A stretch of DNA of 9,968 nt from an uncultured Chlorobiaceae bacterium (GTDB taxonomy: Bacteria > Bacteroidota > Chlorobiia > Chlorobiales > Chlorobiaceae), in NCBI GenBank assembly GCA_903929845.1, contig CAIYWF010000195.1, positions 1 through 9,968 of the forward strand. The letters are read 5' to 3'. Below are positions 1 through 6,235 of the stretch, piece by piece. Position numbers and translations under genes: made by a program. The notes below the pieces were generated by a model, which was not told the origin of the DNA, searched no databases, and saw only the letters and a list, made by a program, of their open reading frames with translations. Position 1 is the first letter of the stretch. Each line of letters begins with the position of its first letter.

Positions 1-251
1 AATTCGATACCCACCTGAATCACTGGATGAAAGTCGGCAACAAGGCAATCCTTCGCAAAATTGAAATGATTTTACTTGAACTGGAAGAGCACCCTGCCAC
101 AGGCTTAGGTAAACCTGAAGCATTGAAAGGAGAATTTGCGGGTCTCTGGTCAAGAAGGCTTAACCAGCAGCATCGCATGATCTTTGAGATTATCGATGAA
201 ACTGTAACCGTTTATGTTCTGTCCGCCAAAGGCCATTATAACGACAAATAA
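1..251 (+). CDS. yoeB: YoeB-family mRNA interferase toxin, 5' end cut by window edge
   Basis: This is the C-terminal ~83 residues of a Txe/YoeB toxin. The frame is open to the left edge (first full codon at 3, reading FDTHLNHWMKVGNK), so the ATG at 27 is internal and the true start lies outside the window. YoeB is a small cytoplasmic RNase of the RelE/ParE fold that cleaves mRNA in the ribosomal A site and is held inactive by its YefM antitoxin. All family landmarks are visible: GLGKPEALK (catalytic Glu and Lys), the WSRRL block with the active-site arginines, QHRMIF, and the terminal HY pair just before the end. E. coli YoeB is 84 residues and ends at HY, so perhaps only the first few residues are missing here. 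The yefM-like antitoxin, normally upstream and overlapping, is not in view. The toxin looks intact in the part seen. Confidence 0.92.
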   Translation, partial: FDTHLNHWMKVGNKAILRKIEMILLELEEHPATGLGKPEALKGEFAGLWSRRLNQQHRMIFEIIDETVTVYVLSAKGHYNDK

Positions 252-377
252 CCCGTTATAGCAGATCATTTACACCCTGCCAAGCGTGGGGCGCACCAAA
301 GCCGGGTATGCTATGAGTTGATTCGTGATATGAACTCTTTTCTTTCTGGCAAAGAGATTCTGACTGATGTCAAATGA
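252..377 (+). pseudogene. Possible 3' remnant of a D-2-hydroxyacid dehydrogenase-like gene
   Basis: Directly after the yoeB stop, in the same frame, 41 codons stay open to a TGA at 375-377. The second half reads YELIRDMNSFLSGKEILTDV. This resembles the closing helix of D-isomer-specific 2-hydroxyacid dehydrogenases (pattern R...DN...FL.G.PL...V), which follows their TPH catalytic-His region. No start codon with a ribosome binding site precedes it and the catalytic domain is absent. If real it is a relic truncated by insertion of the toxin-antitoxin genes. The match is short and weak, and chance is a fair alternative. Otherwise the 134 bases between yoeB and the next gene hold nothing recognisable. 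Confidence 0.2.
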
Positions 378-385
378 GATGAGCG

Positions 386-735
386 TCATTGAGTAATATC
401 TTCCAAATGACAGCTTTTAATTTCAGAGATTTTGTGCAATTTTAGATCGTTCGTTACAAGGGTTAGTTTGTGAGTTATTGCGGTTGCGCAAATAATGGCA
501 TCCGGGAGTTTCAGTAAATATTTTTGACGCAGTGTTATCGTAATAGTCTTTATTTCCTGATCAATATTTATTATCTCGATTAGTTTTAAAAAATGTTTAA
601 TTGCCTTTTCTTCATTTGAACTCAATTTACTGTACGACAAAAGTTCAAGTTCATTAACAAATGAAATAAAAACGGCAGAACTATCATCTTGTAATTGTTT
701 CGGCTGATTTAAAATAGATAGCTACTTCCACTCAT
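386..735 (-). pseudogene. VapC-type PIN-domain toxin, frame broken, first catalytic Asp lost
   Basis: This is the toxin partner of the antitoxin at 722-928. VapC toxins are PIN-domain RNases using four acidic residues around Mg2+. The ATG at 735-733 has a good Shine-Dalgarno (AAGAGGAG, 743-750) and overlaps the antitoxin end. Its frame gives only MSGSSYLF before TAA at 709-711. The rest of the domain continues in a different frame from about 721 to 386: the NELELLSYSKLS block (second acid), a LRQKYLLKLPDAIICATA block (third acid) and the LVTND block (fourth acid). What is missing between YLF and ILNQPKQLQ is the DTN-x-x-I strand with the first catalytic Asp, about seven or eight residues. Position and frame fit a small deletion of 3n+1 bases, possibly between similar TATTT stretches. 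The longer TTG-started open frame at 386-640 is only the C-terminal part. An active toxin is not expected. Confidence 0.85.
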
Positions 736-928
736 TACGTTGCTCCTCTTGAAATTTTAACGGATCAACGCTTAGAGATTTTATCGAACCTGCCAGCTTA
801 TTCAAGCCTCTGATATTACTTGAGTTACGGTCAACAGATATAATATGCACCTTATCATGTGGCAGTAATTTTATAAAATTCATAAAATCTTTGCTGATTA
901 CATCATCAATTTGTAACTGAATTTTCAT
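722..928 (-). CDS. Antitoxin of a VapBC-like (PIN) toxin-antitoxin pair
   Basis: A 68-residue protein beginning MKIQLQIDDVISKDFMNF and ending SVDPLKFQEEQRNEWK. Small proteins with an I-L-x-I-D-D-x-I-x-x-x-F N-terminus and a DPLxFQxxxRxEW-like tail are commonly found directly before PIN toxins, where they act as the neutralising antitoxin. I recognise the pattern but cannot name a Pfam family with confidence. The stop TAG (724-722) lies 11 bases beyond the A of the toxin ATG at 735, so the two genes overlap in the way typical of translationally coupled pairs. The C-terminal tail, with its acidic and aromatic residues, is the likely toxin-wrapping part. No strong Shine-Dalgarno precedes ATG 928. 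The reading frame is intact although the toxin is broken, so the antitoxin may persist as an orphan or act against a related PIN toxin elsewhere. Confidence 0.7.
   Translation of the reverse strand: MKIQLQIDDVISKDFMNFIKLLPHDKVHIISVDRNSSNIRGLNKLAGSIKSLSVDPLKFQEEQRNEWK
743..750 (-). promoter_or_regulatory. Shine-Dalgarno of the broken vapC-like toxin gene
   Basis: AAGAGGAG on the minus strand, seven bases before the ATG at 735-733, inside the 3' end of the antitoxin gene. This site fixes the original toxin start. Together with the eight-codon frame it opens, it shows that the interruption lies within the toxin's first strand rather than at its promoter or start. Confidence 0.7.
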
Positions 929-1091
929 AATAAATGCTGTCTGAATGATTGATTGCCACAGTCCTCATTCCTCCTTGCGGTGTTCATTGAACGCTTATCT
1001 TTTCAAAAATATATGATTTTGCTGCAAAAGTCACACAGAGTTTGATCCGAAATGCCAGGATGGCTGAAAACCAGGCCTCGCATCCCCCACA

Positions 1092-1877
1092 TCACTCCCT
1101 CTTCAGTTGATGGGCATCGGTAAAAAAGCGGCGGTAGCCTTGCTGCACAATCAAAAACGAAGTCACAGCCACAGCCCCGGTTATGGCGCAGAGTATGGCA
1201 ATCTGGTACCGGACAGCAATGATTGGTTCTGTCCCTGAAAGAATCTGGCCAGTCATCATACCGGGTAGGGCAACGATTCCGGTGGCCGCCATCGTGTTAA
1301 TGGTTGGGCGCAGGGCAGCACTGTAGGCATTTCGGATGGCCTCCCCGGCGGATTGTCGGGAAGTGGCGCCAAGAGAGAGGGCGCATTCAATCTCTTCGCG
1401 CCGTTCATGCATTTCTGAAGAGAGCCGTTCGGCGGCAAGGCTTGCACCGTTCATGGCGTTGCCGAAAATCATGCCTGCCAGAGGGATCAGATAGCGGGGA
1501 TCAAACCACGGCGAGTAGCCGACTACCAAGAGACAGAAATAGAACGTTACTCCTCCGCAGCCAATGATAATGGAACTCCCCACAACACGATAGAAATTTG
1601 GCATCCGTTTCTTGATCCGAGATCCAGCTACCTGGAGCGAGAAGCCAGCCATTGCCAGAAGCATGAGCACTACCGGAAGCGGCGAATTGACAGCAAACAC
1701 CAGATGCAGCAGGTAGCCGACAGCGATGAGTTGAAAGAGCATACGGATTGAACTCCAGAGAAGCTGTTTTTCATGGCCAATATGCTGCAGGCGTGCAAGG
1801 GCCAGCGAAAGCAGAATCAGCGCGTAAGCGTAGACCAACTGGATCACATCCAGCGGAATGATGTGCGGATTGTTCAT
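1092..1877 (-). CDS. fetB: FetB/UPF0014 ABC transporter permease (iron/metal export family)
   Basis: A 261-residue polytopic inner-membrane protein of the UPF0014 (YbbM/FetB) family. Hydrophobic segments appear at about 9-30, 44-63, 67-85, 98-120, 130-149, 196-215 and 222-247. The family signature is clear: PLAGMIFGNAMNG near 132-144, followed by a cytoplasmic ER..E...RR..IE..LSLGAT stretch (150-172) likely to contact the ATPase, then INTMAATGIVALPGMMTGQ and ILSG around 193-215. In E. coli FetAB exports iron and improves peroxide resistance. The plant ALS3/STAR2 relatives act in aluminium tolerance. The true substrate here is therefore a metal by family inference only. The ATG overlaps the fetA stop as ATGA (1874-1877), indicating translational coupling. 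Length matches the usual ~260 residues. No clear terminator follows in the 163 bases before the antitoxin gene. Confidence 0.92.
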   Translation of the reverse strand: MNNPHIIPLDVIQLVYAYALILLSLALARLQHIGHEKQLLWSSIRMLFQLIAVGYLLHLVFAVNSPLPVVLMLLAMAGFSLQVAGSRIKKRMPNFYRVVGSSIIIGCGGVTFYFCLLVVGYSPWFDPRYLIPLAGMIFGNAMNGASLAAERLSSEMHERREEIECALSLGATSRQSAGEAIRNAYSAALRPTINTMAATGIVALPGMMTGQILSGTEPIIAVRYQIAILCAITGAVAVTSFLIVQQGYRRFFTDAHQLKRE

Positions 1878-2668
1878 GAGAATGATTTCTGTTCTCTCTC
1901 AGGTTTTGCCAGAAAATTTCTGAATGTAGTCGTTTGCGGCATTGCGAGCATCTGTGTGCCAACGCCCTGTTCTACAATCTGGCCTTCTTCGAGGTAGATC
2001 AAGTGATTGACGATATGTTCAGCAAGATAGAGGTCGTGTGTCACCACAATAATGACCAGATGTTCACTGTGGCAGATGTTGCTGAGTGTGCTGGCCAAGC
2101 GTGCCGTTGAAGGACGATCGAGGGCGCTGGTTGGTTCATCGAGCAAAAGTACTTCTGGATGGTTGACAAGCGCACGAGCCAGATTGACTCTCTGTTGTTC
2201 ACCCCCGGAAAAGGAGCGGGCATCCCGATCCAGCATCTCCGAAGAGAGTTGAACGAGATCAAGAACACGGGCAATTTCATTGCTTCCCGCTGAAGGTGGA
2301 GCCATGTTGCGAAAAAGAAAGGGGCGTTGCAGGTTCTCAAGGAGCGTTCCTTCAAACATGAAAGGCTTTTGCAGCACCATGGCAATTTTTCGACGCAGCA
2401 GCAGCGGGTCTATGGTTGCAATGTTTTGCCCATTCAGTAAAATTGTGCCCTCTGAAGGATCGTCAAGACGGTTGCACAGTCGAATCAGGGTGCTTTTGCC
2501 GCTTCCTGAAGCTCCGATTATTCCTGTTATTTCGCCCTGCCGGGCAGTAAAAGATATCCGGTCAAGAATCGCCTTAGTTGTACCTGCCGGGCTCAGCTTT
2601 GTTACCCCGACATCAATGAACTCAACAAGTGGATCATTGCCGGATTTTTGTTGCTGATTCATGTCCAT
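1874..2668 (-). CDS. fetA: FetA/YbbL ABC transporter ATP-binding protein
   Basis: A 264-residue single-domain ABC ATPase that would energise FetB at the inner membrane. Walker A is GASGSGKST (52-60), the Q-loop glutamine is Q100 in VLQKPFMFEGT, the signature is SGGEQ (154-158), Walker B with catalytic Glu is LLLDE (174-178), the D-loop is SALD (181-184), and the switch histidine is H211 in VVTHDL. All functional motifs are intact. The FMFEGT.LENL wording after the Q-loop is typical of the YbbL/PstB-like branch, and the 3' neighbour fetB confirms the assignment. The start is ATG 2668. A second ATG two codons on (2662) is equally possible and no strong ribosome binding site separates them. The N-terminal ~14 residues are hydrophilic and poorly conserved. 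fetA and fetB form one minus-strand operon reading away from the M16 peptidase gene. Confidence 0.93.
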   Translation of the reverse strand: MDMNQQQKSGNDPLVEFIDVGVTKLSPAGTTKAILDRISFTARQGEITGIIGASGSGKSTLIRLCNRLDDPSEGTILLNGQNIATIDPLLLRRKIAMVLQKPFMFEGTLLENLQRPFLFRNMAPPSAGSNEIARVLDLVQLSSEMLDRDARSFSGGEQQRVNLARALVNHPEVLLLDEPTSALDRPSTARLASTLSNICHSEHLVIIVVTHDLYLAEHIVNHLIYLEEGQIVEQGVGTQMLAMPQTTTFRNFLAKPEREQKSFS

Positions 2669-2758
2669 CCAACAATCAGAGTAAATGATAATAAATTCGT
2701 AAGTTCAGGGAGTTTATACGTTGACCTGAGCCCATTCCGCCGGGAAGAGGTGCCACTC

Positions 2759-2980
2759 TTATTTGCTCTCTTCTGGTAATCGCACGGTTGACGATTTAAC
2801 TACCGGTATTGTTTCGAACCTGTTGTAGGCGAAGGTAATTCCGATCGCAAAAGCCATTGCTCCGACACCGAGGAGAACATCATAATATGGCGGAGCAGTA
2901 AGGTTGTTTATACGTTTGACAGATAAAGCTTCTTTATTTAAGAAAAGCGAAAAATTGACGTACGTAATATACCAAAAGAC
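2759..2980 (-). pseudogene. Start-less 73-codon open frame with a membrane segment, probable gene tail
   Basis: Between an in-frame TGA (2983-2981) and TAA (2761-2759) the minus strand is open for 73 codons. Its composition is protein-like: NNLTAPPYYDVLL, then a hydrophobic glycine-rich span ending ITFAYNRF, then a polar tail ending RLPEESK. This looks like a single transmembrane helix near the C-terminus of a protein. No ATG, GTG or TTG occurs before the Met at codon 42, and that ATG has only GGAG two bases away, too close for a good ribosome binding site. The simplest reading is the 3' end of a gene whose 5' part was lost when the present fetA/M16 neighbourhood formed. A 32-residue peptide from the internal ATG is less likely. 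I do not recognise the family. Confidence 0.35.
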
Positions 2981-3067
2981 TCAATGCTTTAATTATCTAT
3001 CTCTGTATTTACAAAGATGTAACAGAATGGAGGCAAATGCTTATCTTCTGCAATACAGTTACTACTC

Positions 3068-3096
3068 TTGCCCTCTTTAACCATCAGTATTATATT
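3068..3096 (+). promoter_or_regulatory. Putative sigma70-like promoter for the M16 peptidase gene
   Basis: TTGCCC (3068-3073) and TATATT (3091-3096) are separated by exactly 17 bases. Transcription would begin about seven bases after the -10 box, near 3103, at or just inside the ATG at 3102. Either the mRNA is leaderless or translation starts at the in-frame ATG 3144, which has AGGA at 3132-3135. Promoter consensus in this lineage is poorly known, so this is tentative. Confidence 0.35.
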
Positions 3097-3101
3097 TTAT
3101 C

Positions 3102-6047
3102 ATGTGGTATGATTTTCAGGTATTCAGGAACAGGATTATTCCGATGCTTGCCATCGGCATACTCTTTTTACAGGTAATCTCCTGTACGCCTCTGATCAAA
3201 GAAAACAAGCAGTATCCATACGCCACCGTTCCGGGAGACTCACTCCATACAAGAATTTATACACTGAAAAACGGACTTACCGTCTATATGAGTCCATACA
3301 AGGACGAGCCGAGGATCTATACCTCCATTGCGGTCCGTGCAGGCAGCAAGAATGACCCTGCCGAAACAACCGGGCTTGCGCACTATCTTGAACACATGCT
3401 CTTCAAAGGAACAGATTCCCTCGGCTCGCTTGACTATTCAAAAGAACGCATTGAACTCGACAAGATCACTCAGCTTTACGAGCAGTATCGTTCGACCTCC
3501 GACATCAAAAAAAGAGTGGCAATCTACAAGGATATCGACAGCATTTCCAATATTGCCGCCCGCTTTGCCATTCCCAACGAGTATGACAAACTGCTGAACT
3601 CCATCGGAGCACACGGCACCAATGCCCACACAGGACCGGAAGAGACCGTCTTTGTCAATGATATCCCCTCCAACAAGCTCGATCAGTGGCTGACCATCGA
3701 AGCCGAACGGTTCCGTAACCCGGTCATGAGGCTCTTTCATACGGAACTTGAAACCGTCTATGAAGAGAAGAACATGGGCATGGACAGTGACCAGCGCAAA
3801 ATATGGGAAAACCTCTTTGCCGGACTCTTCAAAAAACACACTTACGGGACCCAGACCACCATCGGCAAGATCGAGCACCTGAAAAACCCCTCGATCAAAA
3901 ATGTCATAGACTATTACCGCGCCTACTATGTACCCAACAACATGGCGCTCTGTATTGCGGGGGATTTCGATCCAGATGCCACAATAAAACTGATCGACGA
4001 AAAGTTTTCAGTCCTTCAGCCGAAGGAGGTACCCCGGTTTACACCTCCCGTCGAAAAGGCCATTACCAGGCCAACCGTCATCAAGGCAAAGGGCCCGGAA
4101 GCAGAAGAAATCGTTATCGGATTCCGCTTTAACGGCGTCAACGACACCGAAGCAGATTACCTGACGCTGATCGACAAAATCTTGTTCAACCAGAGGGCCG
4201 GGTTGATCGACCTCAACCTGAACCAGCAGCAGAAAGTGCTGGATGCAGGTTCGATGCTGGTCATGATGAAAGATTATTCCGTCCATACCCTCAGCGCAAA
4301 ACCGAGGGAAGGGCAGAGCCTGAACCAGGTCAGAACGCTCTTACTTGACCAGCTCAAACTCATCAAAGAGGGAAAGTTTCCTGACTGGCTGATCGAGTCG
4401 GCAATCAATGACCTGAAAATAGAGGAGCTAAAACAGTACGAAAGCAATCAGGGCCGAGTCGCCGCTTATGTCAATACATTTATCTGGGGCATGCCGTGGC
4501 CGAATCAGGTACGCCAGTTCGAACGACTTGGGAAGATCACCAAGAAAGAACTTGTGGCGTTTGCAAGGAAACATTACAGCACGAATTATGTCGCAGTCTA
4601 CAAAGAGCATGGTATTGCGGAGAGTGAGACCAAAATACAGAAGCCTCCTATCACACCGATCAAGATGAACAGGAACACCTCGTCAACTTTCGCAACAAAA
4701 ATTTTGGCCAGGAAATCAGAAAAAATAAAACCCTCTTTTGTCGATTACAGCAAGGATATCACCTTTCTCGATGTTAACCCTTCGGTCAAGCTGCATTATC
4801 TGCAAAACCGGGACAACGAGCTTTTCTCGCTCTATTACGTCTTCGATATAGGAAAAAACAACAGCCGGAAAATTGATCTTGCGCTTGATTATCTCTCCTA
4901 TTTGGGCACGTCGAAGCTCACACCCACAGAGTTCAGCCAGGAACTTTACAAGATCGGGGCAAACTTCTCGGTCTTCACCTCCGAGAATTACCTCTACCTG
5001 CAACTTTCAGGCCTCGGCAAAAACGCTCCGGCCGCCATCAGAATGCTTGAAAATCTGTTGACCGATGCCAAGCCCGACGCAGATGCTCTTGAAAAGCTCA
5101 AGGCCAGCATCCTGAAACAGCGAGCCGATGACAAACTCTCGAAGGAAAAGATACTTTTCGAGGCAATGAACAATTATGGCAAATACGGCCCATTGTCTCC
5201 ATTCACCAATGTACTCAGCAATGAAGAACTGAAAAAAGTGAGTCCTAAGGAGCTGCTTGATGAAGTACATAATCTCCTCCAATATCAGCACCGGGTACTC
5301 TACTTTGGACCTGCTTCTTCGACAGAGGTGCTCAGCGAACTGCATTCGGTGCGCCACTATCCGAAATCATTCAACATCCCTCCGCTCTCCAATCCTTTTC
5401 CGGAACTGGAACAACCTGATAATCTTGTCTATATCGTTGACCACGAAATGACCCAGGCAGAAGTAATTATGCTGACCAGGGATGAAGTGTACGATCCCTC
5501 GATGGTGCCGCTGGTCACCCTCTTCAATGGATATTATGGCGGTGGAATGTCCTCTGTCGTCTTTCAGGAGCTGAGAGAGGCCAAAGCCCTTGCCTATTCG
5601 GTTTTTTCAGTCTACAAAGCCCCGAAACAAAAAGGAAAGCACAACTATATTATCAGTTATATCGGCACCCAGGCAGACAAACTGCCAGAAGCACTCGAAG
5701 GGATCAATAACCTGATGCTGGATCTGCCGAAATCACCCGAACTGTTTACCGCAAGCCGAAACGGTATTCTGCAGAAGATTTCAAGCGACCATCTGACAAA
5801 AACCAAAATTCTTTTCAATTATGAAGATGCTGTCAGGCTCGGTCACCGCTATGACATCCGAAAAGACATTTACCGGGATGTACCGGCAATGAGCCTCGAC
5901 GATGTCGAAAAATTTCACAGAAAACATTTCAGAGAGAGGCGCCATGTCATGCTGGTGCTGGGTAAAAAAGGCAATCTTGACATAAAGACCCTTGGAAAAT
6001 ATGGAACCGTCAAGGAGCTGACGCTCAAAGATGTTTTTGGCTATTGA
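3102..6047 (+). CDS. M16 family zinc metallopeptidase, two-halved, putative periplasmic lipoprotein
   Basis: A 981-residue insulinase/pitrilysin-family protease in the four-domain M16 layout: catalytic M16 (about 50-250), M16_C (about 265-460), inactive M16-like (about 560-720) and M16_C (about 730-940). The inverted zinc motif is HYLEH (H94, E97 base, H98), with a third ligand in the downstream ELETVYEE block (E222 by spacing from the conserved Val, E215 second shell). The fourth domain carries the substrate-binding pair R825/Y832 in QELREAKALAY after a glycine-rich YYGGGMSSVVF. The N-terminus has a hydrophobic run and lipobox-like VIS-C28, so it is probably anchored in the envelope facing the periplasm. 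A charged helical insertion (about 105-170) sits between the zinc motif and third ligand, as in other large bacterial members. Start: ATG 3102 gives a basic n-region. ATG 3144 (residue 15) has the better Shine-Dalgarno but leaves only 13 residues before the Cys. The likely role is clearance of peptides or signal peptides. Confidence 0.9.
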   Translation: MWYDFQVFRNRIIPMLAIGILFLQVISCTPLIKENKQYPYATVPGDSLHTRIYTLKNGLTVYMSPYKDEPRIYTSIAVRAGSKNDPAETTGLAHYLEHMLFKGTDSLGSLDYSKERIELDKITQLYEQYRSTSDIKKRVAIYKDIDSISNIAARFAIPNEYDKLLNSIGAHGTNAHTGPEETVFVNDIPSNKLDQWLTIEAERFRNPVMRLFHTELETVYEEKNMGMDSDQRKIWENLFAGLFKKHTYGTQTTIGKIEHLKNPSIKNVIDYYRAYYVPNNMALCIAGDFDPDATIKLIDEKFSVLQPKEVPRFTPPVEKAITRPTVIKAKGPEAEEIVIGFRFNGVNDTEADYLTLIDKILFNQRAGLIDLNLNQQQKVLDAGSMLVMMKDYSVHTLSAKPREGQSLNQVRTLLLDQLKLIKEGKFPDWLIESAINDLKIEELKQYESNQGRVAAYVNTFIWGMPWPNQVRQFERLGKITKKELVAFARKHYSTNYVAVYKEHGIAESETKIQKPPITPIKMNRNTSSTFATKILARKSEKIKPSFVDYSKDITFLDVNPSVKLHYLQNRDNELFSLYYVFDIGKNNSRKIDLALDYLSYLGTSKLTPTEFSQELYKIGANFSVFTSENYLYLQLSGLGKNAPAAIRMLENLLTDAKPDADALEKLKASILKQRADDKLSKEKILFEAMNNYGKYGPLSPFTNVLSNEELKKVSPKELLDEVHNLLQYQHRVLYFGPASSTEVLSELHSVRHYPKSFNIPPLSNPFPELEQPDNLVYIVDHEMTQAEVIMLTRDEVYDPSMVPLVTLFNGYYGGGMSSVVFQELREAKALAYSVFSVYKAPKQKGKHNYIISYIGTQADKLPEALEGINNLMLDLPKSPELFTASRNGILQKISSDHLTKTKILFNYEDAVRLGHRYDIRKDIYRDVPAMSLDDVEKFHRKHFRERRHVMLVLGKKGNLDIKTLGKYGTVKELTLKDVFGY

Positions 6048-6187
6048 ACCGGTTTAAAGCCAGTTTATATTATCAAGTGATCCCTTTCAAAAAAACTGAC
6101 CCAGACAAAAATGAATGCGCTGGAAAGAATAAAAATAATCGTCAAAAGAGAGGAAGGGTATTAAATACGATTTCGATGAAAAACAGC

Positions 6188-6218
6188 AGAAACCGGGATA
6201 GAAGCAGGCCTGGTTTCT
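6188..6218 (+). promoter_or_regulatory. Hairpin in the leader, six bases before the Shine-Dalgarno
   Basis: AGAAACCGGG (6188-6197) pairs with CCTGGTTTCT (6209-6218): ten pairs including one G-U, with an 11-base loop. Only five bases (6219-6223) separate it from the AGGAG at 6224-6228. Just three T residues end the stem, so it is a weak terminator for the M16 gene at best. Its closeness to the ribosome binding site suggests instead an RNA structure affecting translation or mRNA stability of the following gene. Confidence 0.4.
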
Positions 6219-6223
6219 TTAAC

Positions 6224-6228
6224 AGGAG
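6224..6228 (+). promoter_or_regulatory. Shine-Dalgarno that fixes a GTG start at 6236
   Basis: AGGAG lies seven bases before GTG 6236. The peptide from this GTG begins with a textbook Sec signal peptide, whereas the same frame upstream (open back to a TTG at 6044) is Lys/Asn/Arg-rich and lacks any such signal. The GTG is therefore preferred over the longer frame. Confidence 0.7.
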
Positions 6229-6235
6229 AAAAAAG

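Larger units (their letters stand above)
2669..3101. other. Divergent intergenic region between fetA and the M16 peptidase gene
   Basis: This 433-base gap separates two divergently transcribed genes, so promoters for both should lie here. I can support three things: a minus-strand open frame without a start codon (2759-2980, listed separately), a plausible plus-strand sigma70-like promoter right at the M16 start (3068-3096), and AT-rich sequence before fetA containing TGATAAT (2686-2692), which is half of a Fur-box-like palindrome but has no matching second half. The remainder, 2693-2758 and 2981-3067, shows no further gene, repeat or hairpin that I trust. Confidence 0.5.

Noticed and set aside
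27..251. yoeB starting at ATG 27
   Set aside because: The frame and recognisable YoeB sequence continue to the left edge, so ATG 27 is an internal Met.
371..395. Short inverted repeat AATGA/TCATT between the convergent yoeB and vapC-like genes
   Set aside because: A five-pair AT-rich stem without a T tract is expected by chance and is not enough for a bidirectional terminator.
386..640. 84-residue TTG-started minus-strand gene as an intact protein
   Set aside because: It begins in the middle of a PIN domain (after ELEL) with no ribosome site. The domain clearly extends upstream to the original ATG at 735, so it is a fragment.
2280..2657. 125-residue plus-strand frame antisense to fetA, and similar ones inside the M16 gene (e.g. 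3438-3878 minus)
   Set aside because: They are mirror frames of strongly conserved coding sequence, rich in Arg/Ser/Cys, with no family features.
6044..6235. 64-codon N-terminal extension of the YWGW gene from TTG 6044, overlapping the M16 stop
   Set aside because: The extension is low-complexity Lys/Asn/Arg-rich, has no ribosome binding site of its own, and would bury a perfect signal peptide internally. GTG 6236 with AGGAG fits better.
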